DNA from: Geobacteraceae bacterium
GTDB lineage: Bacteria > Desulfobacterota > Desulfuromonadia > Geobacterales > Pseudopelobacteraceae
Assembly (NCBI GenBank): GCA_025355965.1
Contig: JANXYR010000029.1
Coordinates: forward strand, 1-64,000
Direction of reading: 5' to 3'
Length of the DNA stretch: 64,000 nt
Shown: positions 52,744-60,459 of the stretch, in pieces
How the letters are laid out: the number at the start of each line of letters is the position of its first letter
Numbering within the stretch: the stretch's first letter is position 1
Made by a program: the position numbers and the translations under genes
The notes under the pieces: generated by a model
What the model saw: only the letters and a program-made list of their open reading frames with translations
Database searches by the model: none
Told to the model about the DNA's origin: nothing

Positions 52744-53250
52744 TCAGATATTCCTGCTGTCGTAGGCCCAGTGTAATAGTGCCTGGCGCTGTTTTCTCCT
52801 GCAAATCAGGTGCCCCTCTGGGCAATTCTTTCTTAGCTGGGCTATATGCCGTGTCATTGCCTTCCATCTTTTAATCTGCCGATGATCATCGGTGCACCTT
52901 CTTCCCATGTAATACCGGCAGTACCACTGAAACCAGCCTCGGGGGTCATCGGTATGGATCCACCCCATTTCCTGCCAGTAAGACAAGGGTTTAGAGGCAT
53001 TAACTCCGTAGTAGTTCAACTCGGGAACATGGCGCCCATGACAAAGTCTCGCATTAGTGAACCACTCTTGCGGAAATTCGTTTGTGCAGTCAGTCATATA
53101 TTTCCCGCCGAAAACACCAAGCTCAAGCATCTCCTGCGGGGTCAATTCGGGCTTGAAGTCTGGATGGAAGTTTTCTCCCATAGGTTCTGTCAAAAAATAA
53201 ACATAATCAGTCTGCATCATATCGCTGACGCATACGCGTAAACTTTCCAT
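52744..53250 (-). CDS. Conserved hypothetical protein
   Basis: A 168-residue protein of a widely seen but uncharacterised family marked by QTDYVYFLTEPMGENFHPDF, LTPQEMLELGVFGGKYM, GWIHTDDPRGWFQWYCRYY and MGRRCTDDHRQIKRWKAMTRH. It has many Trp, Tyr and Arg residues and no membrane segment. GGAAG lies before the ATG at 53250; another possible start is the ATG pair near 53220. It ends next to attC site B, so it is the last gene of its cassette. Confidence 0.75.
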   Translation of the reverse strand: MESLRVCVSDMMQTDYVYFLTEPMGENFHPDFKPELTPQEMLELGVFGGKYMTDCTNEFPQEWFTNARLCHGRHVPELNYYGVNASKPLSYWQEMGWIHTDDPRGWFQWYCRYYMGRRCTDDHRQIKRWKAMTRHIAQLRKNCPEGHLICRRKQRQALLHWAYDSRNI

Positions 53251-53581
53251 AATTAGCTTCCGTAAGGTTGGTATTTATCCCGTATTGCCCGCTTTGCTCA
53301 ACTTTCCCGGATGGGCATATCCCCGCCAGGGCTTTGTCGAGCGTAGCCGGCTCAAGCAGGTCTCCCCGGACGATCTCGGCGCCATCCAAAGCAGCAGATG
53401 CGGTCTGACGCACCATGCAGCGCACGGAATAACCGTCCTTGACAAGTCTTTGAGCCAAACGCTTGCCAATGAAGCCAGTGGCGCCGGTAATCAGAATTGA
53501 GCCGGGTGACGTTTCCGGGCAGGTCGTAAGCCTTGTTGGGAGTTTTCCTTCAATGCAAAGCAGTTTTTTTGATAATTCCAC
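53207..53581 (-). pseudogene. Truncated SDR / NmrA-like NAD(P)-binding gene
   Basis: A 124-residue frame that contains only the first half of a Rossmann domain: SILITGATGFIGKRLAQRLV, CMVRQTASA and AEIVRGDLLEPATLDKALAG. After about residue 90 it changes to an unrelated tail (GICPSGKVEQSGQYGINTN) where an intact SDR would continue for 150 or more residues. It overlaps the genes on both sides by about 30-45 nt. Best read as a gene remnant joined to the next gene. Confidence 0.65.
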
Positions 53582-53816
53582 CGGCTGCGTCTGCCAACGG
53601 GTGAATTACGATGAATGCCGTACCGTCAATTTCATTGACAACGTTTTTGATTCTACCGATTTCTAGTCTTGTCACCACACAGTAAAGAATATGCATCGGT
53701 TTGCCGGTCATTCCACCTCTGCCATTGTAAATCGTAACGCCACGACTCAGGACACGCACGATAACCGATAGCAAGCCAACGACAATAGGACATTTGTTAA
53801 GCAAGCGGTGTATCAT
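53550..53816 (-). CDS. DUF2179 domain protein (YitT C-terminal type)
   Basis: An 88-residue protein with a hydrophobic N-terminus (CPIVVGLLSVIVRVLSRG) and a DUF2179 domain (SRGVTIYNGRGGMTGKPMHI, LYCVVTRLEIGRIKNVVNEI, DGTAFIVIHPLADAAGG). In YitT-family proteins this domain follows a multi-spanning membrane part, which is missing here. It has a strong GAGGAGG site and begins 40 nt after attC site C, so it may be a functional stand-alone cassette gene or a remnant. Confidence 0.7.
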   Translation of the reverse strand: MIHRLLNKCPIVVGLLSVIVRVLSRGVTIYNGRGGMTGKPMHILYCVVTRLEIGRIKNVVNEIDGTAFIVIHPLADAAGGIIKKTALH

Positions 53817-53855
53817 GATAACCTCCTCGCATTGAATTTATGGGTATTTGTCTGC

Positions 53856-53908
53856 GACCAACGGTGTTGAGGCGCAGCGGCTTGACCGTCTGCCGCCGAT
53901 GGTTATGT
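53856..53908 (-). repeat. attC-like site C
   Basis: On the minus strand the outer cores are ACATAAC and GTTGGTC (one mismatch each from RYYYAAC and GTTRRRY) and the outer arms ACCATCGG/CCGTTGGT pair with one mismatch. Inner arms GGCGGCAG and CTGCGCC leave one unpaired base in the 5' arm. Its inner sequence is closely like that of site B. Confidence 0.72.
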
Positions 53909-53930
53909 CATTCACTGCTTAGAATTGCTC

Positions 53931-53959
53931 TTGACTCTAGTCGTGTGTTTAGCTAGTAT
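53931..53959 (+). promoter_or_regulatory. Promoter of the HipA-like gene
   Basis: TTGACT (53931-53936), a 17-bp spacer and TAGTAT (53954-53959) form a good sigma-70 type promoter. CTAGT words flank the -10 box (53937 and 53953) and recur at 54024 and 54037, forming two similar repeated blocks that may be the binding sites of the HTH-containing HipA-like protein itself. Confidence 0.6.
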
Positions 53960-54079
53960 TGCACATGCGTATTATTCAACATATCGATATAAAACATAAA
54001 AATACGGATATAAATTACTAAATGCTAGTCGTTTATCTAGTCAATATACGAGTCACGTAGTATTTGGGGAGACTTTCAT

Positions 54080-55393
54080 ATGCCATTGTCTATCAGAGAA
54101 TACTTGAAGCTAGGCCCAGCAACTTCAAAAGAAATCCAGCTGCAAACAGGTTTGAGTCAGACTGCTGTTGCACGCCAACTTAGAAACATCGGTGACGGAG
54201 CTATCAAGCTTCTGAATGGGCGAACACCAAAGTATGCATTGACTCGTACTGCTTTTGGCGGTGATGACAAGTTACCATTAAGCATGGTTGATGCACACGG
54301 GAATACTGTCTTAGCAGCATACGTTCGACCATTGGCGCATGGGGGGTATTATGTCGAACCAGCCACAGGAATGCCACCTTTATTATTAGGGGAAAGCAAG
54401 AATGGTCTTTATAAAGATTTGCCATATTTCCTACTTGACCTGACTCCACAAGGATTTCTTGGTCGACAGATTGCCGAAGAGATGTCGAATCAGAATAGTG
54501 ATTTTCCAACGGACCCGAGGTATTGGAATACAAATCATATTGGACGGTACTTGGTGTCTAATGGTGACGACTTGCCGGGAAACTTTAAGTTTGGCGAACA
54601 GGCATTGTTGCGTGTTAGACGGAAACCCGTTTCTACATCGGAAGATGACTATCCTGAACTTGCTGAAAGCGTCATGAAAGGGGTCATTCCGGGTTCGTCA
54701 GCGGGCGGAGAACAACCAAAATTCACAGCTTTTTGTGGTAGTCGTTTGGCCCATGTGATCGTTAAGTTCTCACCGCAAGGTGACAATGATGTTGCTAGAC
54801 GCTGGCGTGATATTCTAATCACCGAGTTTCACGCTTCAGAAGCAATTCATGCTGAAAATTTTCCTGCGGCAGAAACTAGGCTTATTGAAAAGGGTGGCAG
54901 GCTCTTTTTGGAGTCGCAACGATTTGACAGAACTGGTGAATATGGTCGAATGTCGATGATTTCACTTCAATCAATAGATGCTGAATTCACCGGGCTAGGA
55001 AGTGGTTGGCCACAAGTTCTGGACGCATTATCAAAGAAAGACTTGGTTAGTTGGCAGCATGTTTTCGATGTTGAGTGTTTATGGTGTTTCGGTCGTCTTA
55101 TTAATAATACTGACATGCATTTAGGTAACTTGAGTTTAGCAATAGAGGGGAATGTGTTCAGGCTATTGCCACTTTACGACATGTGTTCAATGGGGTTTGC
55201 ACCCAAAAGTGGTGGTGAAGTTCCTCCATATCACTTTGTACCTTCTGAACCTAAAATGGTAAACCTCCCTGATGGTGTTGCGCACATAAAGAGTATGGCA
55301 TGGAACTTTTGGAATATAGTTGCAAGTGACGACCGAATTTCTGCTGAATTTAAAAACTTTCTCAGTCGTGGCAATCCTATTGACTTGATGTAA
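54080..55393 (+). CDS. HipA-like kinase toxin with N-terminal HTH (YjjJ type)
   Basis: A 437-residue protein of the YjjJ/HipA group. Residues 1-60 form a winged helix (LKLGPATSKEIQLQTGLSQT). The HipA fold follows with GSSAGGEQPKFTAF, IVKFSPQG, SQRFDRTGEYGR, the catalytic LINNTDMHLGNLSL (Asp/Asn) and LPLYDMCSM. HipA kinases phosphorylate glutamyl-tRNA synthetase or related targets and arrest growth. The HTH-kinase fusion works without a separate antitoxin gene. It is in the opposite orientation to the array and has its own promoter. GGGGAGA precedes the ATG. Confidence 0.88.
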   Translation: MPLSIREYLKLGPATSKEIQLQTGLSQTAVARQLRNIGDGAIKLLNGRTPKYALTRTAFGGDDKLPLSMVDAHGNTVLAAYVRPLAHGGYYVEPATGMPPLLLGESKNGLYKDLPYFLLDLTPQGFLGRQIAEEMSNQNSDFPTDPRYWNTNHIGRYLVSNGDDLPGNFKFGEQALLRVRRKPVSTSEDDYPELAESVMKGVIPGSSAGGEQPKFTAFCGSRLAHVIVKFSPQGDNDVARRWRDILITEFHASEAIHAENFPAAETRLIEKGGRLFLESQRFDRTGEYGRMSMISLQSIDAEFTGLGSGWPQVLDALSKKDLVSWQHVFDVECLWCFGRLINNTDMHLGNLSLAIEGNVFRLLPLYDMCSMGFAPKSGGEVPPYHFVPSEPKMVNLPDGVAHIKSMAWNFWNIVASDDRISAEFKNFLSRGNPIDLM

Positions 55394-55435
55394 CAGATTG
55401 GACGTTCAATAATATTTAGAGCCTACTTATTGTGG

Positions 55436-55497
55436 GTATAACGGGGCCGCCGCTGAGCCGCGAGTCTCAGCTAGACGGCTCTAGTGGCGTGTTGGCA
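55436..55497 (-). repeat. attC-like site D
   Basis: On the minus strand the 3' core is GTTATAC (one mismatch from GTTRRRY). Inner arms GCCACTAGAGCCG and CGGCTCAGCGGC pair with one mismatch and one unpaired A in the 5' arm. The site includes the last codons of the DUF3795 gene, giving its NTPLEPSS tail, as is common for cassette genes. Confidence 0.7.
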
Positions 55498-55922
55498 GCT
55501 TTTTGCTGTTTATTTGCTTTATTTCTATCAAAATGAATTTGATCCAAGTTCTGCCGCTTACATAAGAATGCTTTATGTAACGCGTCCATTTCTACAGGTG
55601 TACAGATACGAGCGGCATAAGAACGCAATTTTTCAGATTTTTCAAAAACAGCGTGTAGCATTTCGCATGGATACTCTTGGCACAAACCGCAGCTTTCAAT
55701 TCCTTTCCCATATGCACATGCACGGACTTCCGAATAAGCACAATCGTTTTCCGGTCTACAGCCATAACAGACCATGCCTTGGGCTGGGAAGGCAGGATCA
55801 CGTAAGCCAAGACGAACCCACAATTCTTTTACTTTCTCCAATTCCTTGTTATCACCATCTTGGGTGGCAAGATACCTCGGACAAAAAGAACAATTGTCAC
55901 CGCAAATGCCTATAATCTTCAT
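55467..55922 (-). CDS. DUF3795 cysteine-rich protein
   Basis: A 151-residue protein of the DUF3795 family. Cysteines are grouped as CGDNCSFCPRY at the N-terminus, CYGCRPENDCAY, CAYGKGIESCGLCQEYPCEM in the middle, all likely zinc or iron-sulfur ligands. The last 25 residues are basic and attC-derived. AAGGAACG precedes the ATG, which is 14 nt after the core of site E. The function of the family is unknown. Confidence 0.88.
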   Translation of the reverse strand: MKIIGICGDNCSFCPRYLATQDGDNKELEKVKELWVRLGLRDPAFPAQGMVCYGCRPENDCAYSEVRACAYGKGIESCGLCQEYPCEMLHAVFEKSEKLRSYAARICTPVEMDALHKAFLCKRQNLDQIHFDRNKANKQQKAANTPLEPSS

Positions 55923-55935
55923 TCATCGTTCCTTT

Positions 55936-55990
55936 TGCCAACGTGATAAGGCACACCGGCTCTGCGGGGTTTTTTCCCACAAATTAAGCA
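55936..55990 (-). repeat. attC-like site E, incomplete
   Basis: Its 3' half on the minus strand (GAGCCGGTGTGCCTTATCAC then GTTGG) matches site F at 24 of 26 positions. The 5' half seems missing, probably replaced by the REP-like hairpin at 56001-56070. Confidence 0.55.
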
Positions 55991-56000
55991 CAAATTAAGA

Positions 56001-56070
56001 GGGTCAGGTCTCAACTTCTGACGATCTGCCCTAGTTTTCCCAGCTAATGTCAAGAGTTGAGACCTGACCC
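56001..56070. repeat. REP-like long hairpin
   Basis: GGGTCAGGTCTCAACTTCTG plus AC at 56001-56022 pairs with 56049-56070 over 22 bp, with a CT/TC swap, around a 26-nt loop. This GGTCAGGTCTCAACTC-type palindrome resembles REP sequences mobilised by RAYT transposases. A related sequence, AGGTCTGACCC, lies at 57055-57065. It interrupts a tautomerase gene and probably site E. Confidence 0.75.
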
Positions 56071-56077
56071 CTTTAGG

Positions 56078-56203
56078 TTCTCTCGTGGTTGCAGGATTTT
56101 TGCCGAGAACGTCCTTAAGCAGGTTTGTTACGCCTCCAATGAGCATGACTTTTTGCCCGGGAGTAACTCCCTCTTCCGTAATTTTAATATTAACGTAAGG
56201 AAT
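56078..56203 (-). pseudogene. Truncated 4-oxalocrotonate tautomerase-family gene
   Basis: The minus-strand frame reads PYVNIKITEEGVTPGQKVML then IGGVTNLLKDVLGKNPATT, the first 40 residues of a tautomerase that uses N-terminal proline as the catalytic base. The codon before Pro is ATT, where ATG is expected, and after NPATTRE the frame runs into the REP-like hairpin; the usual VVIDEVxxDNWG end is missing. So both start and end are damaged. Confidence 0.75.
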
Positions 56204-56263
56204 ACATATCTCTACTGTAAAACTTTTGTCAGAGCAACGGCAGGACCGGATACCAACGTGCCT

Positions 56264-56440
56264 TCAACCCTCTGTTTTGACCATAACCTGCGCGTAATAT
56301 GGAGTGATCACATTATCCTTTACCGGTGTGGATAATTGTAAATCGTTGAATGGCTGCCATCCGTCTGTCAGCAATTCTTTGACTTTGGCTTCCAGGATCC
56401 AGATGTCATGTCCATGCACCACTTGATAATCAGTAATCAT
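56264..56440 (-). CDS. DUF1737-like small protein
   Basis: A 58-residue protein starting at the ATG at 56440, with AAAGGAG 8 nt upstream. The sequence MITDYQVVHGHDIWILEAKV to LLTDGWQPFNDL and YYAQVMVK matches the small DUF1737-type domain (one beta-alpha-beta unit). A longer frame to 56503 lacks a ribosome site. Function unknown. It lies between the ABM gene and the tautomerase remnant in the same cassette. Confidence 0.75.
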   Translation of the reverse strand: MITDYQVVHGHDIWILEAKVKELLTDGWQPFNDLQLSTPVKDNVITPYYAQVMVKTEG

Positions 56441-56564
56441 GTGCTGACTCCTTTCTAGATAACGGTTCGGAAGATCCCCTGACGGCATAATGGTAAATTG
56501 CATCTTCCTTGTTGGAATATTTTCCCCGCATTTTCATTAATTTAAGAATGATCCGTCTGCCCCT

Positions 56565-56921
56565 TCATTTGTCTATTGGCGGCACACCAGAATGATAGAT
56601 CCTTACAAATGGGTTTTGATCAGAATTGACCTCCTGGTGTATGACTATTGGGTCAGAGCAGAGGTCGTATTTGGCGTCTTCGGGGTACGTCACCGCAACC
56701 TCAGGTGTTCCACCGGCAAACGTCCGAACGGCCTCCCAGGAAGTCCACATAGTACAGAGAAAGAAATGCGAGTAGCCGTCTTGTTCGACACGATGCACAT
56801 ATGCGGCAACGTTGCCTGGTATTGACAGTGATCCCTGAACTCCCGTTCTTTCAAGATAAGAAGCGAAAGCATCTCCATTTTCAAGAGGCACCGCACCGTG
56901 CCACGTACGTGAGATTATCAT
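56565..56921 (-). CDS. Antibiotic biosynthesis monooxygenase-like (ABM) protein
   Basis: A 118-residue ferredoxin-like-fold protein. MIISRTWHGAVPLENGDAFA, YLERTGVQG, IPGNVAAYVHRVEQDGYSHF and TMWTSWEAVRTFAGG fit the ABM/DUF4188-type dimeric alpha-beta barrel family, with the PEDAKYD segment typical of one uncharacterised branch. Such proteins can be cofactor-free oxygenases, but most in this branch have no known substrate. AAGGAG precedes the ATG, 17 nt after the core of site F. Confidence 0.8.
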   Translation of the reverse strand: MIISRTWHGAVPLENGDAFASYLERTGVQGSLSIPGNVAAYVHRVEQDGYSHFFLCTMWTSWEAVRTFAGGTPEVAVTYPEDAKYDLCSDPIVIHQEVNSDQNPFVRIYHSGVPPIDK

Positions 56922-56937
56922 TACACTCCTTGTTAAG

Positions 56938-57009
56938 TTCCAACGTGATAAGGCATACCGGCTCGGCGGGGGGCATTTTCCCGCTGACTGGTGCTGCCGT
57001 TTGTTGAAT
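56938..57009 (-). repeat. attC-like site F
   Basis: On the minus strand it opens with the perfect 5' core ATTCAAC (RYYYAAC) and ends with GTTGGAA (one mismatch). In between, GGCAGCACC and GTCAGCGGG pair imperfectly with CCCGCCGAGCCGGTATGCC, leaving unpaired bases in the 5' arm. The 72-bp length is normal for attC. Confidence 0.7.
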
Positions 57010-57164
57010 ATTCGGTGTTCTCGCCGTCGGTTTGTAAGGATTTTTCAAATGTGTAGGTCTGACCCTTGTGGGTTACCCCCAAACAGAACGAAAACAAAAC
57101 ATTATATGTCAAATATATAAACAAATCCGAAGTGTTACGTTTCCGGATGGAAACTACCTAACTC

Positions 57165-58097
57165 TCATCTTGCGCGAACGGTTTCCACAACCCGGCGCAC
57201 CGCATCAACCACCAGTTCAGGCTGGTCATACTGGATATTGTGGCCGCTTTTCTCAGCAATAACCCGAATGCCAATCCGTGAACGCCCCGCGTGATCGGTC
57301 TGGAGTTCATTCCAGACCTGTTCGCGTTGTTTACTCAGCTCTTCCGGCAGTCCTGGCATCGCCTTCTTTCCATGAGAAAGCACGATCAGCGGCATATCTC
57401 CGAGCATTCCGGATGCAGAACGCTGCTGGGCCAAACTTTCCTTGAGGGATAATGACTCATATGCAATGGTACTGGCAAATTGCGAGCGCATCCTGACGGC
57501 TTGGTTCATCTCCCGGACAGCAGGCGGAAGTCTCGGATCAGGTTTTTCCCGCATAACCAGGTGTCCCACGCCAAGAGGCGGCAGGATCTTACAAAGATAC
57601 GGCAGTGACGTATCGAGTACGCGATACAAGAACGGCAGCTTGGGGAGTCGCTTCTGTTGCTCCCCGTGAGACGCGTCAGCCAGTACCATACCGGCTACTT
57701 CATCGGGATATTGACTGGCATACAGAAGCATATTGGAACCGCCAAAAGAGTGACCTACCAGTACATACGGTTTTTTTATCCCGGCGTTGTCAAGCAGGGT
57801 GTGCAGCTCTTTAACAATCTGCCGGCTAGTTCGCGGTAGTGGCCCGACATCACTCCACCCCATGCCGCCACGATCATAGCTGCAAACCGTCGTGAACTTG
57901 GCAATCTCTGGCTGTACCAGGCTCCAACTGGTTGATGCTCCGCCAATCCCTGCATCCATGACAACGGTTGGGCCTCCAGCTCCGGTGCTTCGGAGATGGA
58001 GACGATAACCACCTACATCGACCAGTTTGCCCGGCGGCGGGTAGCGCGTATCGTTAATCCGGGTTGTAACAGACTGGAAAATTGCACCGAACAGCAC
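57165..58097 (-). CDS. Alpha/beta hydrolase
   Basis: About 310 residues. The nucleophile elbow is VLVGHSFGGSNMLLYAS with the catalytic Ser near residue 118; the oxyanion region is DAGIGGAST, and the catalytic His is in EKSGHNIQYDQP near 290. The GTG at 58097 has no ribosome site. The frame is open for a further 33 nt upstream, encoding WFGLLLLIS, which would complete an N-terminal membrane anchor but has no start codon; an ATG there is in another frame. A start mutation is possible. It is 43 nt after rnr. Confidence 0.8.
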   Translation of the reverse strand: MLFGAIFQSVTTRINDTRYPPPGKLVDVGGYRLHLRSTGAGGPTVVMDAGIGGASTSWSLVQPEIAKFTTVCSYDRGGMGWSDVGPLPRTSRQIVKELHTLLDNAGIKKPYVLVGHSFGGSNMLLYASQYPDEVAGMVLADASHGEQQKRLPKLPFLYRVLDTSLPYLCKILPPLGVGHLVMREKPDPRLPPAVREMNQAVRMRSQFASTIAYESLSLKESLAQQRSASGMLGDMPLIVLSHGKKAMPGLPEELSKQREQVWNELQTDHAGRSRIGIRVIAEKSGHNIQYDQPELVVDAVRRVVETVRAR

Positions 58098-58140
58098 TGA
58101 TATGAGAAGCAGTAATCCAAACCATATGGATATTTATGGT

Positions 58141-60459
58141 CTAGCGTCGCTTCCTGCCCCCGACTTTCCCTTTATCTGACGTGCTCTTCTTGCCGCTCCT
58201 GCCGCTCTGTTCACGGTTATCATCCCGTGGCTGCAAACCGGTCAAACGTTTGCCGCGTAGCGGAATGCGCGGATACTCTTCCGATCCGCTTGCCTTGACA
58301 CCTGTTGGCGGAGTGGAGGCCGCGTGAGTCACTAGAGTAAATTCGATGCGCCGTGTGCCGGGAGATACCGAGGTGACCGAAATCCGGGCTGCATCACCGA
58401 TCCGAAAGACCTTGCCGGTGCGCCGCCCGATCAGGGAGTGCTGCTTCTCGGCATGGGTGTACAGATCATCAGCCAGGGTCGAGATATGCACCAGCCCCTC
58501 GACGAACAGCTCCTCAAGCTCGACAAAGAAACCGAACTGGGTCACCCCGGTGATGTAACCGTCAAACTCTTCCCCCACATGCTTTTGCATGTACTGCAGT
58601 TTCTTCATCTCCACAACGTCGCGCTCGGCCTCCATAGCGACCCGCTCACGCTTGCTGGTATGTTCAGCGACCTCTCCCAGGCGTTCGGTAGCAATCGCCA
58701 GCTGTTTCGCAGCGCGTTTTCCTTGTGACTCTTTATCTGCCGTAAGGGCTAATGCCGCCTTTAAAATACGGTGCACCACCAGATCAGGATAGCGCCGTAT
58801 GGGGGAGGTGAAGTGGCAGTAACAGTCCGATGCCAACCCGAAGTGCCCGACGTTGTCAGCGGCATAACGGGCCTGCTTCATACAGCGGAGCAGGGAGTAA
58901 TTGATCATCCGCTCCTCAGGACGACCGGCTGCCTGGGCCAGCAGGCGCTGCAATTCGGACGGCTTGACCTTCTCCTCAACCAGCTTGAATTCGTAGCCGA
59001 AGCTGAAGACAAATTCCTGAAAGGTCTGCAATTTGGCCGGGTCAGGGTTTTCGTGAACGCGATACAGAAACGGGATGTCCCGGCTGGTGATATAGCGCGC
59101 TACCGCTTCATTGGCGGCCAGCATAAACTCTTCGATCAACTGGTGTGCCAAGTTGCGTTCGGCGCGGATAATCCCCTCGGTCAGTCCGGTCAGGCCGATG
59201 ATGATCTCCGGTTCAGGCAGATCGAAATCGATGCTGCCCCGCTGCTTACGCATCGCCATCAGAATCAGCGCCAACTCTTTCATCTCTAGCAGCATCGGAG
59301 ACACCGGACGGTATTTGTCGGCCAGTTCATGGTCGTCATCGACAATTATCTGTTTCACAATTGTATAGGTCAGGCGGGCTGCACTTCTTATGACGCTGGA
59401 ATAGAATGACGACTCCAGCATAGTTCCGCTCCGGTCAAAGAGCATTTCTGCGGTCATCGTCAGGCGGTCGAGATGTGGGTTAAGCGAACAGATGCCGTTT
59501 GAGAGGCGCTCCGGCAACATCGGAATGCAGCGGTCCGGGAAATAAACAGAGGTGCCGCGCAGATATGCTTCCAGGTCCAGCGGGCTATCTTTTTTAACAT
59601 AGTGTGAGACATCGGCAATGGAGACCCAGAGCCGAAAATTATCCCCCTCGCGGCGTAGGGAAACGGCATCGTCAAAGTCGCGGGCGGTTTCACCGTCAAT
59701 TGTCACGGTCGCCATCTGGCGCAGGTCTATGCGTCCCTTCAGGTCGTCGAGGGAGACTGTATCGGCAATCCCTTCAGCTTCGGCCAACACGTCCGGGCCA
59801 AAAATGTGTGGCAGGTCGAAGCGGCGAATTACCGATTGTACTTCCACATCCGGATCATCAGGCCACCCGAGAACCTCGACGATCTTCCCTTCGGCAGGGC
59901 GACCGCCGATCGGGTATGACGTTAATTCGGCTACTACCTGATGGCCGTCTTCCGCCAGGGCACGCCCTTTAGCTGGAATCGCCACCACCAGATTCAGACG
60001 CTGGTCATCGGGAATGACAATCGCGCCACGGCGGGTCTCTTCGTAGCGGCCTACGATGCGGGTTGTGGCTCGTTCCAGCACCGCCATAACACGTCCGTCA
60101 AGCTTTTTGCCCCCCATGCGGCTCGGACTGGAACTGGCCTCCACCAGGTCGCCGTGCAGCGCGCTTTTCAGGAATTTTGACGGAATAAAAATATCCTCTC
60201 CGCCGCCATCGGGGGTCACAAAGCCGTAGCCGTCACGGTGTACTGATATTCGGCCACGGGTGGTCTTGATTTTCCCCGGAAGGCTGTAACTATTGCCTTT
60301 CAAACGGATTAACTCGCCATCTTCGGCCATGTCATCCAGCATGTTTTTCAGCTCCCGCTTGATATGACGACCGCCAAAGTCACGTGCGAGTATCGCAAAA
60401 GGGATAGCTCCCTCATGTTGCTTGAAAAACGCCAGTATATTTTTTTTGGTGATATTCAT
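58141..60459 (-). CDS. rnr: Ribonuclease R
   Basis: A 772-residue 3'-5' exoribonuclease that degrades structured RNA. Domains in order: winged helix (residues 1-60), cold-shock OB folds (about 65-225), RNB catalytic domain with TIDGETARDFDDAVSL near 255 (metal-binding Asp residues), S1 domain (about 635-715, EEFDGYITGVTQFGFFVEL) and a basic tail ending GKVGGRKRR. The length is typical. The ATG has an AAGGAG site. It should act in RNA quality control. Confidence 0.96.
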   Translation of the reverse strand: MNITKKNILAFFKQHEGAIPFAILARDFGGRHIKRELKNMLDDMAEDGELIRLKGNSYSLPGKIKTTRGRISVHRDGYGFVTPDGGGEDIFIPSKFLKSALHGDLVEASSSPSRMGGKKLDGRVMAVLERATTRIVGRYEETRRGAIVIPDDQRLNLVVAIPAKGRALAEDGHQVVAELTSYPIGGRPAEGKIVEVLGWPDDPDVEVQSVIRRFDLPHIFGPDVLAEAEGIADTVSLDDLKGRIDLRQMATVTIDGETARDFDDAVSLRREGDNFRLWVSIADVSHYVKKDSPLDLEAYLRGTSVYFPDRCIPMLPERLSNGICSLNPHLDRLTMTAEMLFDRSGTMLESSFYSSVIRSAARLTYTIVKQIIVDDDHELADKYRPVSPMLLEMKELALILMAMRKQRGSIDFDLPEPEIIIGLTGLTEGIIRAERNLAHQLIEEFMLAANEAVARYITSRDIPFLYRVHENPDPAKLQTFQEFVFSFGYEFKLVEEKVKPSELQRLLAQAAGRPEERMINYSLLRCMKQARYAADNVGHFGLASDCYCHFTSPIRRYPDLVVHRILKAALALTADKESQGKRAAKQLAIATERLGEVAEHTSKRERVAMEAERDVVEMKKLQYMQKHVGEEFDGYITGVTQFGFFVELEELFVEGLVHISTLADDLYTHAEKQHSLIGRRTGKVFRIGDAARISVTSVSPGTRRIEFTLVTHAASTPPTGVKASGSEEYPRIPLRGKRLTGLQPRDDNREQSGRSGKKSTSDKGKVGGRKRR

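Larger units (their letters stand above)
52105..57009 (-). mobile_element. Gene-cassette array without integrase (CALIN-like)
   Basis: Six GTT-containing core sites (52105, 52693, 53856, 55436, 55936, 56938), four of them with attC-type imperfect dyads with an unpaired base in the 5' arm, separate five cassettes of about 0.5 to 1.6 kb. All sites face the minus strand. Genes begin 14-45 nt after a core site, or end within the next dyad, as in integron cassettes. No intI gene is in the window. Gene content (toxin-antitoxin, HipA-like, small orphan proteins, gene fragments) fits. Confidence 0.75.

Noticed and set aside
54080-55393. HipA-like protein as half of a HipBA operon.
   Set aside because: No hipB-type gene adjoins it; the HTH is fused at its own N-terminus.
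55919-56146. 75-codon minus-strand ORF as a separate gene.
   Set aside because: It is the tail of the tautomerase remnant read through the REP-like hairpin and site E.
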